A stretch of DNA of 64,000 nucleotides from Albidovulum sp. (GCA_020637635.1 JACKKB010000008.1:112021-176020); one strand, 5' to 3'; positions 17,589 to 25,203 are shown, counted from the stretch's first letter. A program made the numbers and translations. The notes: a model not told the origin generated them from the letters alone.

Positions 17589-17948
17589 TCAGAACTTCAG
17601 GCCGCCTTCGCGGGCGGCATCGGCGAGCGCCTTGATCTTGCCGTGGAAGAGGAAGCCGCCGCGGTCGAAGTAGCACTCCGCCACCCCGGCCTTCCTGGCG
17701 CGCTCGGCGATCGCCGCGCCGACCTTCTTGGCCGCCTCGACGTTGTTCTTGCCGACCACGCCCAGATCCTTCTCGAGCGAGGAGGCCGCGGCGAGGGTCA
17801 CGCCCTTCACGTCGTCGATCAGCTGCACGCTGATGTTCTTCGACGAACGATGGACCGAGAGGCGCGCGCGCCCGTCGGCCAGTTTGCGAAGCTTGTTCCG
17901 GACGCGCAGGCGGCGCTTGAGGAACAGTTCCCGTTTGCTGTTTGCCAT
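17589..17948 (-). CDS. rplR: 50S ribosomal protein L18
   Basis: 119 aa, MANSKRELFLKRRLRVRNKL. It ends with the 5S-rRNA-binding YFDRGGFLFHGKIKALADAA, diagnostic of L18. The start is at ATG 17948; the longer reading overlaps rplF. The preceding rplF stop is 11 bases upstream. Confidence 0.97.
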   Translation of the reverse strand: MANSKRELFLKRRLRVRNKLRKLADGRARLSVHRSSKNISVQLIDDVKGVTLAAASSLEKDLGVVGKNNVEAAKKVGAAIAERARKAGVAECYFDRGGFLFHGKIKALADAAREGGLKF

Positions 17949-17959
17949 GTTCCCGGTCC

Positions 17960-18493
17960 TTACTTCTTCTTGCCTTCCTTGCGGAAGATATACTCGTCCT
18001 TGTACTTGATCCCCTTGCCCTTGTAGGGCTCGGGGGCACGCCATTCGCGGATATTGGCCGCGACCTGGCCGACGAGTTGCGGATCGATCCCCTCGACGAC
18101 GATTTCCGTCAGTTTCGGGGTGGTGACGGTGACGCCATTCGGGACCTCGAAATTCACTTCGTGGCTATAGCCGAGCGACAGCTTCAGGGTGTTGCCCTGC
18201 ATCTGCGCCCGGTAGCCGACGCCGTTGATCTCGAGCTCCTTCTTGAAGCCGGTGGTGACGCCGGTCACGAGGTTCTCGATCATCGAGCGGGACATGCCCC
18301 ACTGCTGACGCGCGCGCTTGGAGCTGCCGCGCGGCTTCACCGAGATTGCGCCATTTTCCTGCGCGACCGTCACGTCGTCGGTGGCGGTGAAGGACAAAAG
18401 GCCCTTCGGACCCTTTGCCTCGACCGTCTGGCCGCTGATGGTGACCGTGACACCCGACGGGACGGGAACGGGTTTCTTGCCGATACGAGACAT
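17960..18493 (-). CDS. rplF: 50S ribosomal protein L6
   Basis: 177 aa. MSRIGKKPVPVPSGVTVTIS opens the protein, and the C-terminal PEPYKGKGIKYKDEYIFRKE is the L6 signature region. It has two alpha/beta domains and binds the base of the L7/L12 stalk. The start is at ATG 18493, ten bases after the rpsH stop; the longer frame overlaps rpsH. Confidence 0.97.
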   Translation of the reverse strand: MSRIGKKPVPVPSGVTVTISGQTVEAKGPKGLLSFTATDDVTVAQENGAISVKPRGSSKRARQQWGMSRSMIENLVTGVTTGFKKELEINGVGYRAQMQGNTLKLSLGYSHEVNFEVPNGVTVTTPKLTEIVVEGIDPQLVGQVAANIREWRAPEPYKGKGIKYKDEYIFRKEGKKK

Positions 18494-18503
18494 TGACCCC
18501 TCC

Positions 18504-18902
18504 TCAGAACACGGTGCAGAGCACTTCACCGCCGACATTGGCGGTGCGTGCGGCTGCGTCCGACATGACGCCCTTCGGCGTCGAGACGATGGAGACACCC
18601 AGGCCCTGACGGACCGAGGGGATGTCCTTGACGCCGGCATAGACCCGGCGGCCCGGCTTCGAGACGCGCCTGATCTCGCGGATCACGGGCGTGCCCTCGA
18701 AGTATTTCAGGCTGATTTCAAGCTCTTCGTGGCCTTCGGCCGTCTGAACCTTGTCGTAGCCGCGGATGTAGCCCTCGTCCTTCAGCACGTCGAGCACCCA
18801 GGCACGGAGCTTGGAGGCCGGCGTGCGGACGGTGGACTTGCCGCGCAGCTGGGCGTTGCGGATGCGGGTCAGCATATCGCCGAGAGGATCGTTCATCGAC
18901 AT
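18504..18902 (-). CDS. rpsH: 30S ribosomal protein S8
   Basis: 132 aa, MSMNDPLGDMLTRIRNAQLR, with the C-terminal GLGVSIVSTPKGVMSDAAAR signature. It binds helix 21 of 16S rRNA, and in E. coli it is the translational repressor of the spc operon, acting at rplE mRNA. AGGAGG eight bases upstream favours the first of two close ATGs. Confidence 0.97.
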   Translation of the reverse strand: MSMNDPLGDMLTRIRNAQLRGKSTVRTPASKLRAWVLDVLKDEGYIRGYDKVQTAEGHEELEISLKYFEGTPVIREIRRVSKPGRRVYAGVKDIPSVRQGLGVSIVSTPKGVMSDAAARTANVGGEVLCTVF

Positions 18903-18915
18903 ATCTCGGTCCTCC

Positions 18916-19221
18916 TTACCAGCTCGACTTCACCATGCCGGGGATCTGGCCCATCGAGGCGAGATCGCGCAGCATGATGCGGGAGAGCTTGAGTTTGCGG
19001 TAATAGGCGTGCGGACGGCCCGTCAGCTGGCAGCGGTTGTGGATCCGCGTCGCCGAGGAGTTGCGGGGCAGCTTCGCCAGTTTCATCGTCGCCTTGAAAC
19101 GCTCTTCCATCGGCTTCGACTGGTCTTCGATGACCGCTTTCAGTGCCGCGCGCTTGGCCGCATATTGCTTGACCAGCTTGGCGCGCTTCACTTCGCGGTT
19201 CACCATGGATTTCTTTGCCAT
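18916..19221 (-). CDS. rpsN: 30S ribosomal protein S14 (zinc-free type)
   Basis: 101 aa, MAKKSMVNREVKRAKLVKQY, ending MGQIPGMVKSSW. It is the long C-minus form lacking the CxxC zinc ribbon, as expected for proteobacteria. It sits between rplE and rpsH. Confidence 0.97.
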   Translation of the reverse strand: MAKKSMVNREVKRAKLVKQYAAKRAALKAVIEDQSKPMEERFKATMKLAKLPRNSSATRIHNRCQLTGRPHAYYRKLKLSRIMLRDLASMGQIPGMVKSSW

Positions 19222-19238
19222 ATCTCGTTCCTCCGCGA

Positions 19239-19799
19239 TCAGCTGTTGAAGGGCATGTTGAATTGCTTCAACAGCGCCTTCGCTTCCGCGTCGGTCGGCG
19301 CGGTGGTGCAGATGATGATGTCCATGCCGAGAACCTCGTCGACCTTGTCGAACTCGATCTCGGGGAACACGATGTGTTCCTTCAGGCCCATCGCGTAGTT
19401 GCCGCGGCCGTCGAACGAACTGCCCTTGACGCCGCGGAAGTCGCGGACGCGCGGGAGCGCGATGTTGATGAGGCGGTCGAGGAATTCGTACATCCGGTCG
19501 CCGCGCAGCGTGACCTTGGTGCCGAGCGGCATCTCTTCACGCACGCGGAAGCCCGCGATCGACTTCTTGGCCTTGGTGACGACGGCCTTCTGACCGGCGA
19601 TGAGCGTCAGCTCCTCGGCGGCCTGCTTGACCTTCTTGGTGTCCTTCACCGCCTCGCCGACGCCCATGTTGAGGACGATCTTCTCGAGCTTCGGGATCTG
19701 CATCTCGTTCTTGTAGGAGAATTCCTCCTTCAGCGCGGCGCGGATCTTTGAGGCGAAGAGCGCCTTGAGGCGCGGCGTGTAGGTCTGGGTATCGAGCAT
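19239..19799 (-). CDS. rplE: 50S ribosomal protein L5
   Basis: 186 aa. LEKIVLNMGVGEAVKDTKKV and GHxxNYAMGLKEHIVFPEIE-type sequence (here GRGNYAMGLKEHIVFPE) are diagnostic. It binds 5S rRNA with L18. Its ATG overlaps the rplX stop as TGATG, so translation is coupled. Confidence 0.97.
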   Translation of the reverse strand: MLDTQTYTPRLKALFASKIRAALKEEFSYKNEMQIPKLEKIVLNMGVGEAVKDTKKVKQAAEELTLIAGQKAVVTKAKKSIAGFRVREEMPLGTKVTLRGDRMYEFLDRLINIALPRVRDFRGVKGSSFDGRGNYAMGLKEHIVFPEIEFDKVDEVLGMDIIICTTAPTDAEAKALLKQFNMPFNS

Positions 19800-20104
19800 C
19801 ACAGCACCTCCCCGGTGGTCTTGGCGAAGCGCACCTTCTTGCCGTCTTCCATGCGGAAGCCGACGCGGGTGGCCTTGCCGTTCTTGTCGAGCGCGGAGAG
19901 GTTCGACAGGTCGATCGGCATCGCCTTCGGCTGCCGGCCGCCCTGGTTCGTCTGCGTCTGGCGCTGGTGACGGATGGCGACGTTGATGCCCTCGACCACG
20001 GCCTTGCCGGCCTTCGGATCGACCGACTGGATCGCGCCTTCCTTGCCCTTGTCCTTGCCGGCAAGCACCACGACCTTGTCGCCCTTACGGAGTTTCGCGG
20101 CCAT
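19799..20104 (-). CDS. rplX: 50S ribosomal protein L24
   Basis: 101 aa. MAAKLRKGDKVVVLAGKDKG is the KOW motif at the N-terminus. It is an assembly initiator for the 50S subunit. It overlaps rplN upstream and rplE downstream, each by a TGATG junction. The longer open frame is rejected because it would overlay rplN. Confidence 0.97.
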   Translation of the reverse strand: MAAKLRKGDKVVVLAGKDKGKEGAIQSVDPKAGKAVVEGINVAIRHQRQTQTNQGGRQPKAMPIDLSNLSALDKNGKATRVGFRMEDGKKVRFAKTTGEVL

Positions 20105-20472
20105 CACAGCACCTCCGGGGCAAGCGAGATGATCTTCATGAAGTTCTTGGCGCGAAGCTCGCGCACGACCGGGCCGAAGATCCGGGTGCCGACCGGTTCG
20201 CCCTGGTTCGTCAGGATGACGGCGGCGTTGCGGTCGAAGCGGATCGAAGTGCCGTCCTCGCGGCGGACTTCCTTGGCGGTGCGCACGACGACGGCCTTGC
20301 GGACATCGCCCTTCTTCACGCGGCCGCGCGGGATGGCTTCCTTGACCGACACCACGATGATGTCGCCGACGCTGGCATAGCGGCGGTGGGAACCTCCCAG
20401 AACCTTGATGCACTGCACCCGGCGCGCGCCGGAGTTGTCAGCGACATCCAGATTGGTCTGCATCTGGATCAT
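20104..20472 (-). CDS. rplN: 50S ribosomal protein L14
   Basis: 122 aa, MIQMQTNLDVADNSGARRVQ, with GEPVGTRIFGPVVREL near the C-terminus, all diagnostic. It is the interface protein forming bridge B8. It ends in a TGATG junction with rplX. Confidence 0.98.
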   Translation of the reverse strand: MIQMQTNLDVADNSGARRVQCIKVLGGSHRRYASVGDIIVVSVKEAIPRGRVKKGDVRKAVVVRTAKEVRREDGTSIRFDRNAAVILTNQGEPVGTRIFGPVVRELRAKNFMKIISLAPEVL

Positions 20473-20536
20473 TTGGTTTCTCCCGACCTTTGGGGAAAGT
20501 CTCCCCAGGGTTTCGATTGAACTGGGTCGCGGTGGG

Positions 20537-20776
20537 TTACGCCGAGGCGTCCGTCACCACGGTCCAGCGTTTCGTCTTCGAGATCGGGGCGCATTCCTCG
20601 ATGCGGACCACGTCGCCGACCTTGAACTTGTTCTCCGCGTCATGGGCGCGGTATTTCTTCGATTTCCGCACGGTCTTGTGCAGCAGCGGGTGCTTGAAGC
20701 GACGCTCGACGAGGACGGTGATCGTCTGCTCGTTCTTGTCCGAGGTCACGGTGCCTTGCAGGATACGTTTGGGCAT
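20537..20776 (-). CDS. rpsQ: 30S ribosomal protein S17
   Basis: 79 aa, MPKRILQGTVTSDKNEQTIT, with the OB-fold signature HPLLHKTVRKSKKYRAHD. It is a primary 16S rRNA binder. It follows rpmC by 10 bases. Confidence 0.97.
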   Translation of the reverse strand: MPKRILQGTVTSDKNEQTITVLVERRFKHPLLHKTVRKSKKYRAHDAENKFKVGDVVRIEECAPISKTKRWTVVTDASA

Positions 20777-20786
20777 GTCAGTTACC

Positions 20787-20990
20787 TCAGTTCGCCGCCG
20801 CTTCAGCGGCTTTCTGGTTCAGAACCGTCTGGATGCGGGCAACGTCGCGGCGGACGGCGCGCATGCGGGCGGTGTTCTCAAGCTGGCCGGTGGCCTGCTG
20901 GAAGCGGAGGTTGAAGGCCTCCTTCTTCAGCGAGACGAGCTCGTCCCGAAGCTGGTCGGGCGTCTTCGTCTTCAGTTCGGTGGCGTTCAT
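20787..20990 (-). CDS. rpmC: 50S ribosomal protein L29
   Basis: 67 aa, two long helices. MNATELKTKTPDQLRDELVS and the KKEAFNLRFQQATGQLENTA signature are present. It borders the peptide exit tunnel and helps dock SRP and trigger factor. It is the first gene of this ribosomal block; its usual upstream neighbour rplP is not within the next 4 kb. The start is at ATG 20990. Confidence 0.96.
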   Translation of the reverse strand: MNATELKTKTPDQLRDELVSLKKEAFNLRFQQATGQLENTARMRAVRRDVARIQTVLNQKAAEAAAN

Positions 20991-21100
20991 GCGCCTCTTC
21001 CTTCTCACATCACCAGAGGGCCCTGAGCTGGGTCACCCTTGATCCGGTGGAGTCAATGATGAACAGGCGAATCCGGAGACCCGGAATCGCAAGATGCGTC

Positions 21101-21129
21101 CCTATAGGAGAGGGGACGCGGGAGGGCAA
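21101..21129 (-). promoter_or_regulatory. Promoter for the rpmC-led ribosomal block
   Basis: TTGCCC (21129-21124), a 17-base spacer and TATAGG (21106-21101) form a strong-looking promoter about 105 bases before rpmC. It explains how the block is expressed without the S10 operon upstream. Confidence 0.6.
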
Positions 21130-21720
21130 GGGAAAAGGTGGGGTCCGTCGCACGGTGCAAGCTATTGCCCGCCCCCAATTGCAAGCGAAGCGGCCGTCCA
21201 ACCCCGGGCCGACCCCAAGCCGACCCCGGGCCGACCCCAGGACCACTTCGTCTTTGCGGCAGCTTTTTCCGATGAACTCGGCGGGAGCTGTGGCGTGATA
21301 GTCCCCGGCACGATCGAGCGGGCCACTCGGTTCCGGATGCTGGTCGCTTGGTTGCGGCTTTTGCCGATCTCAGGGCTCGGATCGTGTCGCGACCTCCAAC
21401 TGCCCGGGCAGCTGTCGCTGTTTCGCCCGCATTCGGAACGCGCATCCACCTTGGGACGGCAGAGAGGTTTCGACCGGCAGGTATCGCAGCCTGATTCCAG
21501 CGCCCGGCACGTGCGCCGACTCGAGATCTCCTTGCCCGGGGTCGGATTGCGGGAGCTGCGGCGGAAATGCCTTGGAGCCCGGCCCCCGGGCCAAACGCAG
21601 TCATCGGTTTCCGGATCCCGTTCGAACTTCGGCCGCGACCGGCTTCCGCCCACCCGCTCAGGCGTGCCGATCACCGGAATGAACGGCGTGATCCGGCGCG
21701 CCTCGACCGGTCATCTCGGG
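21130..21720. other. Region without recognisable gene
   Basis: About 590 bases upstream of the rpmC promoter. Several frames are open but none gives a recognisable protein or a ribosome-binding site. It contains the 11-bp tandem repeat at 21201-21244. I see nothing else I can support. Confidence 0.5.
21201..21244. repeat. Four 11-bp tandem repeats
   Basis: ACCCCGGGCCG and close variants occur four times head to tail (21201, 21212, 21223, 21234). It lies in a gene-poor stretch. Confidence 0.8.
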
Positions 21721-21906
21721 CTACAGTCTCACAATCGCGGCGGTGAACGCGACGATCGAAACGGCAACGCCCAGGACCAACGCGAACGATGCCGGGATGC
21801 CTGCCTCCCGCACTATTCGGGAGATAGATTTTGGCCCCGCCGCATCCCCACCAATGGGCGGAACCAAATCCGGAAATACACTTGAACTCTTACGCAACTG
21901 GTCCAC
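21721..21906 (-). CDS. Possible small membrane protein
   Basis: A 61 aa frame from GTG 21906. The first 35 residues are polar. The C-terminal 26 (from GIPASFALVLGV, ending AAIVRL) form one convincing membrane helix, suggesting a tail-anchored single-span protein. No clear Shine-Dalgarno is present, and sequence upstream is unusually AT-rich for the window. Unrecognised; it could be a remnant. Confidence 0.35.
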   Translation of the reverse strand: MDQLRKSSSVFPDLVPPIGGDAAGPKSISRIVREAGIPASFALVLGVAVSIVAFTAAIVRL

Positions 21907-22217
21907 TCGTCACCACATAAAATTATTTGTCTCAATGTGTTAGTGAGTATCAGCGATCTCGTCCCCGATTTGAAGCTGTCTAAATGGTCAGGTTGAGTGT
22001 TCGGGTCGGGAACAATGGAGTGCCCGGCAAGGCATTGCACGCGGAACCCGCGAGGATCGGTCAAGCAATGATCGCATTCATGCCATTCATGAGGCGATGC
22101 GGCTGGGCGGCCAGGCGCACTTGCCATCGATTCGGCAAGGTGCCTCGACGCCCGGTGCGATGCCGGACAGCGTATCGGCGACGACATTCCGGATCGCGAC
22201 ACCCGGCACCGCGAGGA
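21907..22217. other. AT-richer intergenic segment
   Basis: 311 bases without a supportable gene. The part at 21880-21990 is clearly AT-richer than the surroundings and may hold promoters for the small membrane ORF. I could not identify a convincing -35/-10 pair. Confidence 0.4.
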
Positions 22218-22454
22218 TCACGCTCGATCCCGCACGCGCGCCAAGACCTCTCTGGCCCGACGGGGCCGGCACCGGAGGCAGCTCGCTGCGGCGCCGGCGT
22301 GCTGTTCGACGGCGGAGCCGCAGCGGCGGCAGGAGATCCGGATGATCGGAATGGAGCCGCGCAGAATGTGGCGGCAGGCGGGACAGCGATGAGCGGCCGC
22401 GCGGGGAAGCGGCGACTTGCAGGACGGGCAGGCAGGCGGAAGGTGGCGGTTCAT
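22218..22454 (-). CDS. Small double zinc-ribbon protein
   Basis: A 78 aa basic protein. Four Cys pairs are visible: CPSC and CPAC form a first ribbon (residues 9-29), CRRC and CLRC a second (residues 42-62). The tail is arginine-rich. This suggests two zinc ribbons with nucleic-acid or protein-binding ability; no function can be named. It lies 141 bases downstream of the first Rnk-like gene on the same strand. The start is at ATG 22454; the longer open frame lacks sense. Confidence 0.6.
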   Translation of the reverse strand: MNRHLPPACPSCKSPLPRAAAHRCPACRHILRGSIPIIRISCRRCGSAVEQHAGAAASCLRCRPRRAREVLARVRDRA

Positions 22455-22595
22455 GAGACTGTCTTTCGACGGGATGGGAAGGCGCCGCAGCGGCGATTGC
22501 CGATGTCCCGGAGGGAGCGTCGTGGCCTGGTCGGCGCATCGAACGGCTCCCTCCGGGCAGGACACGGGCTTCGGCAAGGCGCCGAGAAGGGCGGA

Positions 22596-23039
22596 TCATC
22601 GAGGCTTCAGCCTTTCGGAGGCATCCTCGGGCGCGACGTGCAACACGGTCAGCACGCGCCGCTTTCCATCCCGTGTGTCCCAGTGCAGCGATGCGCCCTC
22701 GGCCAGTCCGATCAGGGCGACCCCGACCGGCGTCAGGATCGAGATCCGACCACGTGCGATGTCGGCGTCCTCGGGATAGACAGGCGTTACCGAGGTTTCC
22801 TGGCCGGTGGTTTCGTCGCGGTAAGTGACCGTGCGACCGATCGCCACCACGTTCGGCGGAAGTTTCGCCGCCGGAACGATGCGGGCTCGGCCGATCTCGC
22901 CGAGCAGCCGATCGGCGAGGTCCGGGTTGCGCTGAATAGCGCGCTCCGCAAGAGCTTCGAGCCTGTCCAGGCAGTCGGCACCGATGACGACCCTGGGCCG
23001 CCGGCCGGCCCCGCGTGAGGGGGAGCGTTGCATGTTCAT
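22596..23039 (-). CDS. Rnk-like GreA/GreB C-terminal-domain protein 1
   Basis: A 147 aa protein with a helical N-terminal arm (about 1-60) and a GreA/B-type C-terminal domain. Its core strand region ISILTPVGVALIGLAEG resembles Rnk (regulator of nucleoside diphosphate kinase), which binds RNA polymerase without cleaving transcripts. The N-terminal coiled coil is short, as in Rnk, so transcript cleavage is unlikely. AAAGGAG precedes ATG 23039. It follows a second paralogue by 81 bases, on the same strand. Confidence 0.8.
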   Translation of the reverse strand: MNMQRSPSRGAGRRPRVVIGADCLDRLEALAERAIQRNPDLADRLLGEIGRARIVPAAKLPPNVVAIGRTVTYRDETTGQETSVTPVYPEDADIARGRISILTPVGVALIGLAEGASLHWDTRDGKRRVLTVLHVAPEDASERLKPR

Positions 23040-23120
23040 CGACTTCTCCTTTCCGCCTTCCCCGGCGGGATAGATTGTGGGTAGCCAGCTTCCCTGGCCC
23101 GCCGGAGGCGGATCAGGTCG

Positions 23121-23588
23121 TCAGGCCGCGTCGTGGTTCGGCGAGGGGCTCACATCCAGCACGACGACCGTCCCGATCTGACCGTCGTCCCGCAGCAGCG
23201 GCACCTTCTGCAGTTTTCGCATCCCGATCAGCGTCGCCCCGAGCAAGGATGCGACGAGAACGTGACCCGGGACTGGCACCGGGCTCATGGAAAGGGTGCC
23301 CGAGCGCGCACCCTCGTCGCTGATCATGTAGGTGACATGGCAGCCGGAAACCACAAGCTCGGGCGGGGCCGGCTCAGTGGCTCCGCGCGATATCCGCAGC
23401 TTGTGGCGCAAGAGCCCGTTCAGGAGCGGGGGGTTGGGCGCATGCCCGGTGCCGCGATGGCGAAGCAGGCGCTCGATGCCGAGCCGGTCCTCGACGGTGA
23501 GCAGAAAGCCCGTCTCGATGGCCGAGCGCTCGAAAAGCGGTCGGAAATCACTGCCCGCAGGCAGTCGGGCGATCCTGGTGATGGTCAT
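23121..23588 (-). CDS. Rnk-like GreA/GreB C-terminal-domain protein 2
   Basis: A 155 aa paralogue of the neighbouring Rnk-like protein, with a similar order: polar N-terminal arm (RLGIERLLRHRG), then beta-rich FKBP-like domain with GHVLVASLLGATLIGM. The sequences are well diverged, so the duplication is old or the genes came separately. GGAGG precedes ATG 23588. A leader ORF with two exclusive hairpins lies directly upstream, implying control by attenuation. Confidence 0.72.
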   Translation of the reverse strand: MTITRIARLPAGSDFRPLFERSAIETGFLLTVEDRLGIERLLRHRGTGHAPNPPLLNGLLRHKLRISRGATEPAPPELVVSGCHVTYMISDEGARSGTLSMSPVPVPGHVLVASLLGATLIGMRKLQKVPLLRDDGQIGTVVVLDVSPSPNHDAA

Positions 23589-23643
23589 GATGTGTCCTCC
23601 GGGGCGACGAAGCCCGCATTCTCAATTCAAGGATGTGAGAAAG

Positions 23644-23697
23644 CCCCGGGTGGTCGAAGGCGCGCCTATGCGCAGACCGCCCGGGGTGCCGGGCGGT
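23644..23697 (-). promoter_or_regulatory. Attenuator-like pair of mutually exclusive hairpins before Rnk-like gene 2
   Basis: Hairpin 1 pairs 23676-23684 with 23689-23697 (9 bp, ACCGCCCGG/CCGGGCGGT). Hairpin 2 pairs 23644-23650 with 23680-23686 (7 bp, CCCCGGG) and is followed on the minus strand by CTTTCTC. They share bases 23680-23684 and cannot coexist. The leader ORF stop lies between the arms of hairpin 2. Confidence 0.45.
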
Positions 23698-23737
23698 TGA
23701 GAAGCAGAAACCGGTAGTGGTTCGCGTGCGTGACCAT
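23666..23737 (-). CDS. Candidate leader peptide (23 aa)
   Basis: Reads MVTHANHYRFLLLNRPAPRA and ends VCA. No Shine-Dalgarno is present. A consensus promoter ends six bases before the ATG, so the message would be leaderless. The coding sequence runs through hairpin 1 of the attenuator-like structure. It shares the pattern H-x-R-F-L ... L-N-R with a second mini-ORF at 24785-24850. The function is inferred as a ribosome-position sensor. Confidence 0.4.
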   Translation of the reverse strand: MVTHANHYRFLLLNRPAPRAVCA

Positions 23738-23743
23738 GAGGAG

Positions 23744-23771
23744 AGCTTAGCCTTTGGGTGCGGGCTGTCAA
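23744..23771 (-). promoter_or_regulatory. Promoter of the leader ORF before the Rnk-like genes
   Basis: A perfect -35 TTGACA (23771-23766), a 16-base spacer and TAAGCT (23749-23744), then six bases to the ATG of the mini-ORF. Confidence 0.5.
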
Positions 23772-23984
23772 TTGTGGAGACAAGACCTGATCCGGAGCGG
23801 AGCAGGTGGTATTGGCGCCGGGAAGTTGAAGGCGGTGGTCCGATGGCGAAGTCCTCACCGGGCGTTCCTGCAGGCCGGAATTCCGGGGCAGGCCGCGCCA
23901 GGGCGCGCGCCTGCGCAACGAACGGTCGGCAATCCGTCCTGCGGATCGACACCGGACCGGTCTCCGAGCCGGGGATCGAAAGCC

Positions 23985-24215
23985 TCATGTATCGAGTGGC
24001 GCAAGTCGGATCGCGTCGCATGACACAGACCGAAGCGAGCGGCCAGACCAGGCCACCTCGAACGGCCGGTAGCGGCGCCTTGCCGGCGCGGTGCGACCAC
24101 CATCATCTTCCCACCGCGCCAGGCAGTCGGGATTCGGCTGCCCGGCCCTCTCGTCGTGCCTGGCCGGGAATGTTTCGGGGAACAGTTCTTCGAAGTCTGC
24201 CTTGCAAATCATCAT
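23985..24215 (-). CDS. Small hypothetical protein
   Basis: A 76 aa frame from ATG 24215, preceded by AAAGGA at nine bases. It begins MMICKADFEELFPETFPARH and contains PDCLARWEDDGG; the second half is arginine-rich. The first 40 residues look like a real protein, but I do not recognise a family. It sits on the same strand between the DUF1127 gene and the Rnk-like genes. Confidence 0.5.
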   Translation of the reverse strand: MMICKADFEELFPETFPARHDERAGQPNPDCLARWEDDGGRTAPARRRYRPFEVAWSGRSLRSVSCDAIRLAPLDT

Positions 24216-24307
24216 GTCGTCGGTCCTTTCCATCGCGCGCCGCCTCGCGGCGAAGTCGCGCATCAATGCGATGCACCGGTGCGCTTGCTCCGTCCGGAGA
24301 TTAGGCG

Positions 24308-24610
24308 CTATGCCGCCTGTTCGCGGCGCCGCCTGTAGTCATGCTCCACCTCCGAAGAGACCGGGCGCATGCGGATTTCACGCTCGGTGAAACCATCGAC
24401 GACGCGCGGGATGTCGCTGCGGTCGATGCCGATGTCGCGCAGCAGGTGATCGTCCATGGCTCGAAGAGTTTCGATCATCTTCCGGCGTTCCCAGTTGATG
24501 AAAGCGGCCCGGAGCCATCCTCGGACCGGTCCGGCCCTGCGATCGCGCTGAGCCGAGATCCGCGCCTGCGGGAAAGGAGAGATGTTGGGCTTGTGCATAG
24601 TGGGGTGCAT
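24308..24610 (-). CDS. DUF1127 (YjiS-like) protein
   Basis: A 100 aa protein with the DUF1127 domain at about residues 35-70: Trp-Glu-Arg-Arg, then MIETLRAMDDHLLRDIGIDR. Short DUF1127 proteins in Rhodobacteraceae and Rhizobiales are arginine-rich and some bind RNA during stress responses (CcaF1 of Rhodobacter sphaeroides). The start at ATG 24610 has GGAG eight bases upstream. A leader ORF with hairpins like those before the Rnk-like genes lies 175 bases upstream. Confidence 0.82.
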   Translation of the reverse strand: MHPTMHKPNISPFPQARISAQRDRRAGPVRGWLRAAFINWERRKMIETLRAMDDHLLRDIGIDRSDIPRVVDGFTEREIRMRPVSSEVEHDYRRRREQAA

Positions 24611-24741
24611 GACGTGCTCCATGACGAGGAGATTGAACCGAGACGCGCGCACCACTGCCGCCGGGCCGTCTGCAAATTGACAGGACCGACCGCTCGGAGC
24701 GGGGCGACGTCATTCCGACTGATCTGAAAGAGATCGAGAAG

Positions 24742-24794
24742 GCCCCGTGGCGCGGACAGGCAGACGGCCTGATCCCGCCCGGGGCTACCGGCGG
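24742..24794 (-). promoter_or_regulatory. Attenuator-like hairpin pair before the DUF1127 gene
   Basis: Hairpin 1 pairs CCGCC(C)GG at 24775-24782 with CCGGCGG at 24788-24794. Hairpin 2 pairs GCCCCG-T-GGCG at 24742-24752 with CGCCCGGGGC at 24776-24785 and is followed by CTTCTC on the minus strand. The two exclude each other, in the same order and with the same core as the pair at 23644-23697. Confidence 0.45.
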
Positions 24795-24850
24795 TTCAGT
24801 GTGTTTCCTGCTTTGTGCAGGAACCTCATATGAAGGCTGAACTTGGTCAT
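24785..24850 (-). CDS. Candidate leader peptide (21 aa)
   Basis: MTKFSLHMRFLHKAGNTLNR followed by a final Arg and TAG; the stop lies in the loop between hairpin arms. No Shine-Dalgarno is present, and a -10-like box ends six bases before the ATG. It shares H-x-R-F-L and L-N-R with the mini-ORF at 23666-23737. Confidence 0.35.
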   Translation of the reverse strand: MTKFSLHMRFLHKAGNTLNRR

Positions 24851-24856
24851 GACCGA

Positions 24857-24885
24857 GATATCGGCGCTCCGCGCGGGCTTATCAA
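24857..24885 (-). promoter_or_regulatory. Candidate promoter of the leader ORF before DUF1127
   Basis: TTGATA (24885-24880), a 17-base spacer and GATATC (24862-24857), then six bases to the ATG. The architecture equals that of the promoter at 23744-23771. Confidence 0.4.
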
Positions 24886-25203
24886 GGGCACGACACGGCC
24901 TGCGACCTTTTGGCACCGTCTGCCGGCGGCGCGGGCGGGCGACGCTGCCTGAAACGCTCCGATCGATCGGGTGCTCGAAGTGGTCCGACGACCCGGCGGA
25001 TTGATGCTTGCAGCGCAATCCGGCGCCCTTGCGGCAGAGGATCGCGCCGCTGTCGTCGACAACGAGACGCAAGGCGAGCGCCAGGAGAGGCGGCGCAGTG
25101 ATTGGAACCTTGTCCGGGCCCGCAGTGCCATCGGCTACTGGTGCCGAGCGCGCTCCACGATCCCTCTGGCGCCGCCAGCCCGTCACCGCGAAGAAGCCGG
25201 AAA

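Larger units (their letters stand above)
24611..25203 (-). other. Gene-poor leader region upstream of the DUF1127 gene
   Basis: Apart from the mini-ORF and hairpins at 24742-24850, no gene is supported. A 7-bp perfect hairpin TTCCTGC/GCAGGAA at 24805-24823 lies inside the mini-ORF. The long minus-strand frame crossing this region has no family likeness. Confidence 0.5.
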
